A DNA stretch of 64,000 nt from contig JAJXVB010000006.1 of NCBI GenBank assembly GCA_021782365.1, positions 62,001-126,000 on the forward strand, in the 5' to 3' direction. The translations under genes and the position numbers were made by a program. How positions within the stretch are numbered: position 1 is the stretch's first letter; every line of letters begins with the position of its first letter. Shown here one piece after another: positions 21,528-29,414 of this stretch. The notes below the pieces were generated by a model that saw only the letters and a list, made by a program, of their open reading frames with translations, searched no databases and was not told where the DNA came from. Source of the DNA: Pseudomonadota bacterium (GTDB lineage Bacteria; Pseudomonadota; Gammaproteobacteria; Burkholderiales; Gallionellaceae).

Positions 21528-23351
21528 ATGCTTGCAAACCAGAGGCATTCCGCAAAGGACGAGACAGGCAATGTCGTACTTGTTCCCGCGCTTGCTTCAA
21601 CCCCGCTTCAGGAAATCATCGCTCTGCGCAAATTGAGCGCGCTTTTCCAGCCGCTCATCAACATGAAAAACGGCGACTTCCTGGGCTTCGAGGGACTGAT
21701 ACGCGGCCCCGCTGACAACCCCTTGCACTCTCCCATCAATCTCTTCAATGCGGCCGAGAAGCAAGGCTTGTCGCTGGAAGTCGAGATGCTTGCGCGACAG
21801 ATCGTGCTGGAATCCTTTGCCAAACAGAAGCTGCCCGGCAACCTGTTTCTCAACATCAGCCCGGGAACCCTGAACCATCCGAGCTTCAGAAATGGCCAGA
21901 CGCTCGAGTTCATGCAGGATATCGGGATCGACCCTGCACGCGTCGTGATTGAAATCACCGAAAACCAGCCGACCTATGATTTTGAAGGCATGAAGAGCGC
22001 GCTCCTGCACTATCGTGCGATGGGCTTCAAGATCGCCATAGACGATCTGGGCGCAGGGTTTTCCAGCCTTCGCCTCTGGTCAGAGCTGCGCCCCGACTTC
22101 ATCAAGATAGACATGCACTTCGTGCAGGGCGTCGATCACGATCCGATCAAGCTTCAGTTTTTGCAATCCATACAGCAAATCGCCGAACGCTGCGGCACCT
22201 GCGTGATCGCCGAAGGAATCGAGACCGAAGGCGAACTTCGCGTGATCAAGGATATCGGCATCGATTTCGGACAGGGTTATTTCATTGCAAGGCCCAGCCG
22301 CACCCCCCCGCTGTTTGCATCCAGCGATACCGGCAGCATCATCGGCTCATCCAATATTGCCGTTTTCCCGACCGAGAGCATGAACAGGCGCACGCACATG
22401 ACCGCGCACAAGCTCTTGAGCTTTGTCGAACCTGTGCAACCGGAAACCACGAACGACCAGGTTCTCGAGCGCTTCACCGGCAATCCTGCACTGCGCACCA
22501 TTCCTGTCGCAAAAGGCGGCATGCCCAAGGGTCTGATCAACCGCTATCAGTTTCTGGAGTGCTTCGCCAAACCCTTTCAGCGCGAACTGATGGGCAGGAA
22601 GCCATGCAACCATTTCATGCAAGCCAGTCCATTGCTCGTTGAAAAGAACATGCCCATAGAGGAGCTCAGCCATTTCATGGCGGAAGCGGATAGCCGCCAT
22701 TTCGCAGACGGCTTCATCATCACCGACAACGGGCGATATATCGGCATCGCCTCGGGACAGGACCTGCTTCGCGAACTCACGCAGATGCAGCTCGAGGCTG
22801 CACGCTACGCAAACCCGCTGACACTTCTGCCAGGCAATGTCCCCATCAACGAACATATCGAACGCCTGCTTTTGGCAAACACGCCGTTCATCGCCTGCTA
22901 TTGCGATCTCGACAACTTCAAGCCTTTCAACGACTGCTACGGCTATCGCAAGGGCGATGAAATGATACAGTTGACGGGCAGACTGCTTGGCTGGGCATGC
23001 GACCTCAAGCAGGATTTCATCGGCCACATAGGCGGCGACGATTTCATCCTCCTGATGCAGAGCCGCGACTGGAAGACCCGGTGCGAACAGGCGCTGCGTT
23101 CATTCGAGCAAGCATCAATGCTGATATTCAAGGAAGAGCACCTGAACTCGGGTGGATACTTCAGCGAATCGCGCGATGGAAGCGTACAGTTTCATCCGAT
23201 CACCTCGCTCTCGATCGGCGCAATCCAGGTATCTCCCGGCCAGTTCATGTCGCACCACGAAGTCTCAGCGGCGATGAGCGCTGCGAAGAAGATGGCCAAG
23301 AAGATGCCAGGCAACAGCCTTTTCATAGAACCGCGCACCTTCAAGAAATGA
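21528..23351 (+). CDS. EAL-CBS-GGDEF protein, c-di-GMP phosphodiesterase/cyclase
   Basis: A 607-residue cytoplasmic protein. Residues about 28-260 are an EAL domain with the metal and catalytic residues in place: FEGLIRG (E of ExLxR), LFLNISP, VIEITEN, IAIDDLGAGFSSL, DFIKIDMHF, CVIAEGIETEGEL. A central region (about 290-415) resembles paired CBS modules. Residues about 430-600 are a GGDEF domain with the active-site form GGDDF and YCDLDNFKPFNDCYGYRKGD. Both activities are possible, and the CBS part could bind a nucleotide ligand. The stop overlaps the acyltransferase start by four bases. Confidence 0.87.
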   Translation: MLANQRHSAKDETGNVVLVPALASTPLQEIIALRKLSALFQPLINMKNGDFLGFEGLIRGPADNPLHSPINLFNAAEKQGLSLEVEMLARQIVLESFAKQKLPGNLFLNISPGTLNHPSFRNGQTLEFMQDIGIDPARVVIEITENQPTYDFEGMKSALLHYRAMGFKIAIDDLGAGFSSLRLWSELRPDFIKIDMHFVQGVDHDPIKLQFLQSIQQIAERCGTCVIAEGIETEGELRVIKDIGIDFGQGYFIARPSRTPPLFASSDTGSIIGSSNIAVFPTESMNRRTHMTAHKLLSFVEPVQPETTNDQVLERFTGNPALRTIPVAKGGMPKGLINRYQFLECFAKPFQRELMGRKPCNHFMQASPLLVEKNMPIEELSHFMAEADSRHFADGFIITDNGRYIGIASGQDLLRELTQMQLEAARYANPLTLLPGNVPINEHIERLLLANTPFIACYCDLDNFKPFNDCYGYRKGDEMIQLTGRLLGWACDLKQDFIGHIGGDDFILLMQSRDWKTRCEQALRSFEQASMLIFKEEHLNSGGYFSESRDGSVQFHPITSLSIGAIQVSPGQFMSHHEVSAAMSAAKKMAKKMPGNSLFIEPRTFKK

Positions 23352-24088
23352 TGTCCATCATCGGCGCTTTCCGCGCAACCCGCTTGCTGCTCCACCTGGT
23401 CTATGGCTTCGCGCTTGCTTCGGTATTTCCAAGGCTCAATGCAGGCCTGCGCCGCCGCATCCTCCAGAGCTGGTCCGGCCATTTGCTCTGCATACTGAAT
23501 GTCAAGGTGATTTCCGAACCCATGAGCATGCCGGGTTCCGGCATCGTCGTCACCAATCACATCTCCTGGCTGGATGTCTTCGTGTTGAACACGATCGCGC
23601 CCATGCGCTTCGTCGCAAAATCGGAAGTCAGGCAGTGGCCGCTGTTCGGCTGGCTATGCTCCCAGGCTGAAACGCTCTTCATCGAAAGAGGGCGCGCGCG
23701 CGATGCCGCGCGCATCAACCGGCAACTTGTTAGGCTGCTCCATGATGGCGAATCGCTGGTCGTATTTCCGGAAGGCACCACGACAGACGGAAAAGCGGTG
23801 GGATCCTTTCACGCATCGCTGCTGCAGCCCGCAGTCGATGCAGAGGCAACTGTGCATCCCGTTGCGATACGCTATCAGGATGAGCACGGCAGGCACAGCA
23901 CAGCCGCCGCCTACATCGACGATATTTCCTTCATGACCTCTCTCTGGAACATCCTAGTCTGCAGGAGCCTGCATGTGCGCCTCGTTGCAACTTCCTCCAT
24001 AGACGCATCTGACAGCGACAGGCGTAGCGTTGCCCATCAGGCGCGAGAGCAGATCCATGCAGCGATACTTCAGATGTCAGCTCCCTAG
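23348..24088 (+). CDS. Lyso-phospholipid/1-acylglycerol-3-phosphate acyltransferase (PlsC-like)
   Basis: A 246-residue membrane-associated acyltransferase. The catalytic NHxxxxD motif is TNHISWLDVFVLN (residues about 73-80), followed by a FIERGR block and the substrate-binding FPEGTTTDGKAVGSFH. One N-terminal hydrophobic segment (LLLHLVYGFALASVF) would anchor it to the inner membrane. The reading frame opens far upstream, inside the GGDEF gene, but the first sensible start is ATG 23348 (or 23351) in an ATGA overlap with that gene. This coupling of a c-di-GMP protein to lipid acylation is unusual. Sequence does not tell PlsC from OlsA-type ornithine-lipid enzymes. Confidence 0.85.
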   Translation: MMSIIGAFRATRLLLHLVYGFALASVFPRLNAGLRRRILQSWSGHLLCILNVKVISEPMSMPGSGIVVTNHISWLDVFVLNTIAPMRFVAKSEVRQWPLFGWLCSQAETLFIERGRARDAARINRQLVRLLHDGESLVVFPEGTTTDGKAVGSFHASLLQPAVDAEATVHPVAIRYQDEHGRHSTAAAYIDDISFMTSLWNILVCRSLHVRLVATSSIDASDSDRRSVAHQAREQIHAAILQMSAP

Positions 24089-24121
24089 CAGCGCATAAAA
24101 CCACAAGTAGAATATTGCCAT

Positions 24122-24137
24122 ATGATTATATAATCAT
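24122..24137. promoter_or_regulatory. 16-bp perfect palindrome upstream of the YeiH-type gene
   Basis: ATGATTATATAATCAT is its own reverse complement. It lies in the AT-rich 24089-24285 gap, about 150 bases before the exporter start, and could be an operator. YeiH genes in enterobacteria are controlled by the LysR-type YeiE, but no regulator gene is adjacent here. Confidence 0.4.
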
Positions 24138-24285
24138 CTTGCAAAATTCCACTCATCCGCTTATCCTCGCTTGAAATCCACGGTTCGGTGCGTCTCCAGT
24201 TCATCGGAGCGCATCCGGCTTGTCTGAAAAATTCGTGAACCGGGATTTTTTGTTCAGGGACTACAATTTTAATTTAAGGAAGACA

Positions 24286-25308
24286 ATGTTATTTTCATCA
24301 GCTCGAATTCACGACACGATGAACGGCATACTGCTCTCGCTGCTGTTCGCTCTGTCCGCGATGTACCTTGGATCCATGTCATGGATATCCTCGACCGGCC
24401 TTTCCCCGCTCATTCTGGCGATCTTCATGGGCATGATCTACGCCAATACGCTCCGCACCAAATTGCCCGAAGAATGGGTGCCCGGCGTGCAATTCACCGC
24501 AAAGAACATATTGCGCCTGTCCATCATCCTCTACGGCTTCAGGCTGACCTTTCACGAGATCGCGGGCCTGGGCTGGCAAGTGCTTGCCCTTGATCTGGTC
24601 GTCATCACTTCAACCATCGGCCTGGCCTGGCTTGTCGGGACAAAGGTTCTGGGCATGGACAGGGATTCGAGCCTCCTGGTCGGCAGCGGCTCCGGCATCT
24701 GCGGCGCTGCAGCAGTCCTGGCAACCGAAGGAACACTGCAAAGCGAACCATACAAGACGGCTTCCGCAGTGGCGACCGTGGTCATATTCGGCACGATCTC
24801 CATGCTGCTTTATCCTTTTGCACAGAATCACGGATGGCTGGGACTGACGGACAGGCAATTCGGCATATGGTCCGGTGCGACCATACATGAAGTCGCTCAG
24901 GTCGTCGCAGCCGGAAATCTCGCCGGATCTTATGCCGACGCCGTGCTGGTAAAAATGGGGCGCGTGCTGCTGATGGCCCCCGTGCTGCTTTTCATCAGAT
25001 GGCTGCTGCAATACTTCGCGACACACAGCAAGTCCGGCAAGGCGACCAAGGCTCCCGCTCCCCCCTGGTTCATCCTGTACTTCATCGCGGTCGTCGCATT
25101 GAACAGCCTGGATATCATCCCGAAAGCGATGGTCAATGTGATCAATCAGGTCGACCAGCTTCTGCTCGTTGCAGCGATGGCAGCCCTGGGCATCGAATCC
25201 ACATGGCAGAAGATCAGCGCGTCGGGTCCGAAGTCCTTCATGCTGGCCAGTGTGCTCTTCGTGTGGTTGAGCGTCGGCGGCCTCCTGGTCGTGAAAACCT
25301 TCTTCTAA
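24286..25308 (+). CDS. YeiH-family putative sulfate exporter
   Basis: A 340-residue integral membrane protein of the YeiH/UPF0324 family with about ten helices. Family blocks are GLSPLILAIFMGMIYANTL, LGMDRDSSLLVGSGSGICGA, SAVATVVIFGTISMLLYPF and GATIHEVAQVVAAG. The reading frame extends to a TTG at 24220, but the ATG at 24286 has AAGGAAG upstream and gives a normal family length. Substrate assignment (sulfate, or taurine/cysteine-linked sulfur compounds) is only by family name. It stands alone and faces a convergent operon across a 10-bp hairpin. Confidence 0.85.
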   Translation: MLFSSARIHDTMNGILLSLLFALSAMYLGSMSWISSTGLSPLILAIFMGMIYANTLRTKLPEEWVPGVQFTAKNILRLSIILYGFRLTFHEIAGLGWQVLALDLVVITSTIGLAWLVGTKVLGMDRDSSLLVGSGSGICGAAAVLATEGTLQSEPYKTASAVATVVIFGTISMLLYPFAQNHGWLGLTDRQFGIWSGATIHEVAQVVAAGNLAGSYADAVLVKMGRVLLMAPVLLFIRWLLQYFATHSKSGKATKAPAPPWFILYFIAVVALNSLDIIPKAMVNVINQVDQLLLVAAMAALGIESTWQKISASGPKSFMLASVLFVWLSVGGLLVVKTFF

Positions 25309-25318
25309 ACCTTCCTCT

Positions 25319-25342
25319 CCTTTCCCCCATCCGGGGGAAAGG
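25319..25342. terminator. Bidirectional hairpin between convergent genes
   Basis: A 10-bp perfect stem (CCTTTCCCCC / GGGGGAAAGG) with loop ATCC fills the gap between the exporter stop and the stop of the convergent gene at 25343. No T-run follows on either strand, so it may act by stability or as a bidirectional terminator. C/G-run hairpins of this kind are also common as dispersed intergenic repeats. Confidence 0.55.
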
Positions 25343-26050
25343 TCAGTCGGGCAGCTTGCTGCGAAGCGAGTCCCGATCGAACCACCAGGCATCGCCTACG
25401 ATGGCGTTCACGACCTGGCTCAAGCGCGGCAGGAATACCTCCGGCTTGCGCAGACCCAGCTTGTCCATCCATGCATTCAGGCTCTCCTGATCCGCTACCT
25501 TGCTGTGGCGCGCCGCGACTCTTGCGATGAGATCGTTGGCGAGCAGGCTCCAGTCGCCGTGTTCCTCGTCGCTAGCCCTCAAATCGATCACATAGCGCGC
25601 GGTGATCGCCGCGAGCGCCGCCCCGTCTGCATGATCGGGGGTCTCCTCCACCACATGGTCCAGCATCGCATAGGTGAGCTGCGGCGCAACCGGAAAGGTC
25701 ACGGCGAGCCACACGCCCATGCCCAGCGCGGGTATCGATTGCGGCTGACCTGTCTGATAGAGCACGTTGCAAGCCTCTACCGCATCCTGCCAGGATTCCT
25801 TCTTCAGCGCCGCATCGAAAGCCCTGCGCGCGATCACCCAGGCCTCTTCCTTCCTGTCAAGCCAGATCAGGATCTCGGCGATATCGAGCTCAAGCCTTGC
25901 GCGCGTCAAAGGATCAGCGCCCGAATAAAGCGAAAGCTCGGCATTCTTCTCGCGAAGCTGCTGCTCGAATTGCAACCTCTCCTCTTCGGTCAGGCTGTTG
26001 TTCATGTCCACCATGGGGACTTCGGGATCGATTTCATTATTCATAGTCAT
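25343..26050 (-). CDS. Hypothetical helical (TPR-like) protein in the pyr operon
   Basis: A 235-residue cytoplasmic protein, mostly helical, with TPR-like pairs (RARLELDIAEILIWLDRKEE, AWVIARRAFDAALKKESWQD, AVEACNVLYQTGQ) and a C-terminal segment that ends VGDAWWFDRDSLRSKLPD. I know no function. The ATG at 26050 overlaps the pyrX stop by four bases. The reading frame extends further upstream but only inside pyrX. It is the last gene of the leftward algH-ruvX-pyrB-pyrX unit, so a role linked to pyrimidine synthesis is possible but unsupported. Confidence 0.65.
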   Translation of the reverse strand: MTMNNEIDPEVPMVDMNNSLTEEERLQFEQQLREKNAELSLYSGADPLTRARLELDIAEILIWLDRKEEAWVIARRAFDAALKKESWQDAVEACNVLYQTGQPQSIPALGMGVWLAVTFPVAPQLTYAMLDHVVEETPDHADGAALAAITARYVIDLRASDEEHGDWSLLANDLIARVAARHSKVADQESLNAWMDKLGLRKPEVFLPRLSQVVNAIVGDAWWFDRDSLRSKLPD

Positions 26051-27321
26051 GCCTTGTAAACGATTTGTCCGTCGATCAGCGTATAGCGGACCCTGCCCCG
26101 GACTTCCTGTCCGATGAAGGGCGTATTTTTTCCCTGGCTCCTCAATGCAGAGGGCTCGACGCGCCAATAGGTCTCTGCATCGAATATGCAGATGTCGGCT
26201 GCAGAACTCGCGCCCAGATGTCCGGCATCAAGGCCCAGCACCCTTGCGGGATGAAACGTGACTCTCGCCAGCGCATCTGACAGCGAAATCCTTTCCTGCT
26301 CCGCCCATTTCAGCATGAGGGGAAGCAGCAGTTCGACGCCTGTCGCGCCAGATTCCGCTTCGGCAAAAGGCAACTGTTTCGCATCCTCGTCCACAGGCGC
26401 ATGATTGGTGCAGATCGCATCTATGGTGCCGTCAAGCAAACCCGCTCTCAGCGCCATGCGATCCCTCAAACTCCGCAAGGGTGGATTCAGCCTGCAATTC
26501 GTGTCGAAATAGCCTATGTCCATTTCGGAAAGATGCACGTGGTTGATGGATACATCGCAGGTCACATCGAGCCCCTGTTGCTTGGCCTGGCGCACCATGT
26601 CCACGCCCGCCGCGCTCGAAATCCTGCAGATGTGCAGCTTCGCATTGGTCTCCCTGGCCAGGGACAGCATCGTGGAAAGTGCGATGGTTTCCGCGCACAC
26701 CGGAATCGCGGGCAGCCCTGAGCGCGTCGCGACTTCTCCATCATGCGCAACCCCGTCGCGCGCAAGAAAGCTGTCCTGCGGGCGCAGCCAGACTGAAAAA
26801 CCGAAAGTGGACGCATACTGCATTGCGCGATACATCACGCGCGTATCGGTGAGCGGCGCATCGGCCTGACTGAACGCGACGCAACCCGCCTCGACAAGCT
26901 CTGTCATCTCGGTCAGCTCCATACCCTTGAGCCCCGTCGTCAGGGCCGCGACAGGATAAAGGCGAGCCTGGTGCAGATTCTTGGCGCGGTGTTTCAGCAT
27001 CTCGACAAGGCCGGGCTCGTCCAATGGCGGATCGGTGTCTGGCGGACAGGCAAGACTCGTGATCCCTCCCGCCACGGCCGCATCCATCTCCGATTCAAGC
27101 GTGGCCATGTATTCAAAGCCGGGTTCCCTGAGCCTTGCAGCCAGCTCGATCAAACCGGGCGCCACGATCAGACCCTGAGCATCGATCACTTCCGCCGCAG
27201 AAAATCCGGCCGGCGCCTGACCCAAAGCCGCGATGCGCCCGTCCACGATGTACAGGTCGAGTTGTGCATCCACCTTGTTTTTCGGATCGATCAGCCGGCC
27301 GTTCTTGATGAGTATGTTCAT
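26047..27321 (-). CDS. pyrX: Dihydroorotase-like, probably non-catalytic PyrC' (PyrX)
   Basis: A 424-residue class I dihydroorotase homologue. The catalytic metal site is missing. Where active enzymes have DxHxHxREPG, this protein reads [13 protein letters not shown]. The usual His of the H(V/I)S block is Arg ([10 protein letters not shown]). The catalytic TDHAP is TNHAP. This fits the Pseudomonas-type PyrC', a structural partner needed for aspartate transcarbamoylase assembly, encoded directly after pyrB with a four-base overlap, as here (27318-27321). It should not be counted as the dihydroorotase of the cell. A true pyrC is expected elsewhere in the genome. Confidence 0.87.
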   Translation of the reverse strand: MNILIKNGRLIDPKNKVDAQLDLYIVDGRIAALGQAPAGFSAAEVIDAQGLIVAPGLIELAARLREPGFEYMATLESEMDAAVAGGITSLACPPDTDPPLDEPGLVEMLKHRAKNLHQARLYPVAALTTGLKGMELTEMTELVEAGCVAFSQADAPLTDTRVMYRAMQYASTFGFSVWLRPQDSFLARDGVAHDGEVATRSGLPAIPVCAETIALSTMLSLARETNAKLHICRISSAAGVDMVRQAKQQGLDVTCDVSINHVHLSEMDIGYFDTNCRLNPPLRSLRDRMALRAGLLDGTIDAICTNHAPVDEDAKQLPFAEAESGATGVELLLPLMLKWAEQERISLSDALARVTFHPARVLGLDAGHLGASSAADICIFDAETYWRVEPSALRSQGKNTPFIGQEVRGRVRYTLIDGQIVYKA

Positions 27322-28271
27322 TTTTTGTTTCCCGCCAAAACGCTCATCACCGCCATGCGCACCGCAATCCCGAAGGTTACCTGTGAAAGAATCACGGACT
27401 GTGAACCATCCGCCACGCGGGAATCGATCTCGATGCCGCGGTTCATCGGACCGGGATGCATCACGATCGCATCGCTCTTTGCATAAGCAAGCTTCTCCTC
27501 GGTCAGACCGTAGTTCTTGAAGTATTCCTGGCCGGAGGGAAGCAGCGCGCCCTGCATGCGCTCATTCTGCAATCGCAGCATCAGCACCACATCCACATCC
27601 TTCAACCCATGCGCCATGTCGTGGTAAACCTGAACCCCGAGATTCTCGACCGCAGTCGGCAGCAGGGTTTTGGGCGCGATCACCCTGATCTCGGGCACGC
27701 CAAGCGTCGTCAGCGCATGGATCTGCGAACGGGCGACGCGCGAGTGGAGCACATCGCCGACGATCGCAACGCGCAGGTTGTGAAACTCCTTCTTGTAATG
27801 GCGGATCGTGAACATGTCGAGAAGCGCCTGGGTGGGATGCGCATGCCTGCCGTCTCCCGCATTGATCACATGCACCTCGGGCGCGACATGGCGCGCGATC
27901 AGATGTGCTGCACCGCTCTCGGAGTGGCGCACCACGAACATGTCGGCATGCATCGCGCAGAGATTGTCGACCGTGTCCAGCATCGTCTCCCCCTTGCTGG
28001 TGGAAGACGAGCCTATGTTGAGATTGACCACATCGGCGGAAAGGCGCTTTGCGGCGATCTCGAAAGTGGTTCTGGTGCGCGTGCTGTTCTCGAAGAAGAT
28101 GTTGAATACGGACTTGCCGTGCAGCAGCGGAACCTTTCTGGTCTCCCGCCCCGCCGCATCCAGGAAAGAGGAGGCTCGGTCGAGTATGTCGAGCATGATG
28201 CGTATAGGCAAGCCTTCCGTGGTCAGGAGGTGCTGCAATTCCCCATGCTTGTTGAGTTGCGGGTTATTCAT
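27318..28271 (-). CDS. pyrB: Aspartate carbamoyltransferase catalytic subunit
   Basis: A 317-residue enzyme of pyrimidine synthesis that condenses carbamoyl phosphate with aspartate. The carbamoyl-phosphate site is [19 protein letters not shown]. The Lys loop is [12 protein letters not shown], the aspartate-binding region contains MLRLQNERM, and [17 protein letters not shown] is conserved. I chose the ATG at 28271 ([17 protein letters not shown]). It overlaps the ruvX end by eight bases, and the pyrX start follows in an ATGA overlap. Many relatives have pyrR between ruvX and pyrB. It is absent here, and I see no attenuator in front of pyrB. Confidence 0.95.
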   Translation of the reverse strand: MNNPQLNKHGELQHLLTTEGLPIRIMLDILDRASSFLDAAGRETRKVPLLHGKSVFNIFFENSTRTRTTFEIAAKRLSADVVNLNIGSSSTSKGETMLDTVDNLCAMHADMFVVRHSESGAAHLIARHVAPEVHVINAGDGRHAHPTQALLDMFTIRHYKKEFHNLRVAIVGDVLHSRVARSQIHALTTLGVPEIRVIAPKTLLPTAVENLGVQVYHDMAHGLKDVDVVLMLRLQNERMQGALLPSGQEYFKNYGLTEEKLAYAKSDAIVMHPGPMNRGIEIDSRVADGSQSVILSQVTFGIAVRMAVMSVLAGNKK

Positions 28272-28815
28272 GCAAGCATCCCCTGCCTGCCAGGACGCCA
28301 GCCTCCGGCTCGTCGAGATAGGCCTGCAATATCTGCTGTGCGGCATATTGGTCTATCCATTTTTTCTGCTCCCTGCCCGTGATGCCTTGCGTTTTCAACT
28401 GACTGCTGGCAGCGTGCGAAGTATAGCGCTCATCGACCAGCATCACGGGAAGATTGAATCGGCCGTTCAGGCGATTTGCAAAACGCCTGCATAGTGCGGT
28501 CAGCTCGTGTCCCGTTCCATCATCGCTAAAAGGCAGGCCGACCAGGAGCCCCGCCGGTTGCCATTCCTTGACGAGCAGCGCGATGCTGGCAAATCTATCC
28601 TCGTTTTTTTCTCCGGCTATCGTCGTCAAGGGGCGCGCGGTGGCCGCATGGGTATTGCCGACAGCCACCCCTATGCGTTTTGTTCCGAAGTCAAAGGCAA
28701 GCAGGTTACCTTCCAGAGGATTGAGGATTGAGGGCTGAGGATTGAGTATTGTTACCGCACAACCGTCTTCTGCGCCTGATCCTCTATCCTCAATCCCCGA
28801 TGTTATATCAGGCAT
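28264..28815 (-). CDS. ruvX: Putative Holliday junction resolvase RuvX/YqgF, start uncertain
   Basis: An RNase H-fold nuclease-like protein with [17 protein letters not shown] (first catalytic Asp), [23 protein letters not shown] and [11 protein letters not shown] (last catalytic Asp). The start is not clear. Homology begins at about base 28707. The only in-frame ATGs (28815 and 28824) lie at the algH stop and force translation through a heptamer-repeat element, adding about 35 residues such as [15 protein letters not shown] at 28716 is another possibility. The element thus seems to have altered the N-terminus or the start codon. Roles proposed for the family are 16S rRNA 5' processing and resolvase-like activity. 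Confidence 0.82.
   Translation of the reverse strand: MPDITSGIEDRGSGAEDGCAVTILNPQPSILNPLEGNLLAFDFGTKRIGVAVGNTHAATARPLTTIAGEKNEDRFASIALLVKEWQPAGLLVGLPFSDDGTGHELTALCRRFANRLNGRFNLPVMLVDERYTSHAASSQLKTQGITGREQKKWIDQYAAQQILQAYLDEPEAGVLAGRGCLHE
28716..28797. repeat. Heptamer-repeat element A with inverted ends
   Basis: The left end is a run of 7-bp units related to GAGGATT (28717-28750). The right end is the complement, CCTCTAT CCTCAAT CC (28781-28796). An 11-bp perfect inverted pair (GGATTGAGGAT at 28718-28728, ATCCTCAATCC at 28786-28796) bounds the element. A related element occurs at 62683-62779. It overlaps the 5' region of ruvX. Confidence 0.65.
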
Positions 28816-29368
28816 GCCCGGCATCCTCGACCAGCATCGAATAGTTGACGCCGAGCAGCGCCATCGCCGCCCCCAGTTTCTCTTCGGCGGGCAGCCCGAA
28901 TAGGATGTGCTCGTTGGCAGGCACCGTAAGCCAGGTGTTTTCGTTGATCTCGTGCTCAAGCTGCCCCTGTTCCCAGCCTGAATAGCCAAGGGTCACCAGG
29001 AAATGATCGGGCCCTTTCCCCTCCGCCATCGCTTCGAGTATATCCTTGGAAGTGGTCAGGGCAACCTTGTCATTGATGCGCAATGTCGACTGCCAGTCCT
29101 GAGGATTGTCGTGAAGCACGAAGCCGCGCTCGACCTGCACCGGGCCGCCCACGTGCACCGGCACGTGCTCGAGCTCGGGATGGTTCAGCGGAATGCTGAT
29201 CTGGTCGAACATCTCGCCCATCGTCAGACTGATCGGGCGGTTGATGACCAGACCCAGCGCTCCGTTCTTGTCGTGCTCGCAGATATAGGTCAGGGTTCCG
29301 GCAAAGAAACCCTCCTGCACGGCGGGCATGGCAATCAGAAAATGATTGGTCAGATCGAACTTGGACAT
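28808..29368 (-). CDS. algH: YqgE/AlgH family protein (UPF0301)
   Basis: A 186-residue cytoplasmic protein of the AlgH family, starting MSKFDLTNHFLIAMPAVQEG, with the family blocks YICEHDKNGALGLVINRPI, VPVHVGGPVQVERGFVLHD and TLGYSGWEQGQLEHEINENTW. Reported genetic effects of AlgH on alginate regulation do not define a biochemical function. Its position before ruvX is conserved in many proteobacteria. The start at 29368 replaces an earlier in-frame ATG that lies inside chpA. Confidence 0.9.
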   Translation of the reverse strand: MSKFDLTNHFLIAMPAVQEGFFAGTLTYICEHDKNGALGLVINRPISLTMGEMFDQISIPLNHPELEHVPVHVGGPVQVERGFVLHDNPQDWQSTLRINDKVALTTSKDILEAMAEGKGPDHFLVTLGYSGWEQGQLEHEINENTWLTVPANEHILFGLPAEEKLGAAMALLGVNYSMLVEDAGHA

Positions 29369-29414
29369 GCCGGCATTGTATCCGGCTATGCGGTCCTTCA
29401 CAATGTCGAAAAAA

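Noticed and set aside
21660..21720. Degenerate EAL motif (EGL) as a sign that the phosphodiesterase domain is dead
   Set aside because: The metal-binding Glu is kept, and the other catalytic residues (N, E, DD, K, E) are present. The middle residue of EAL is not catalytic.
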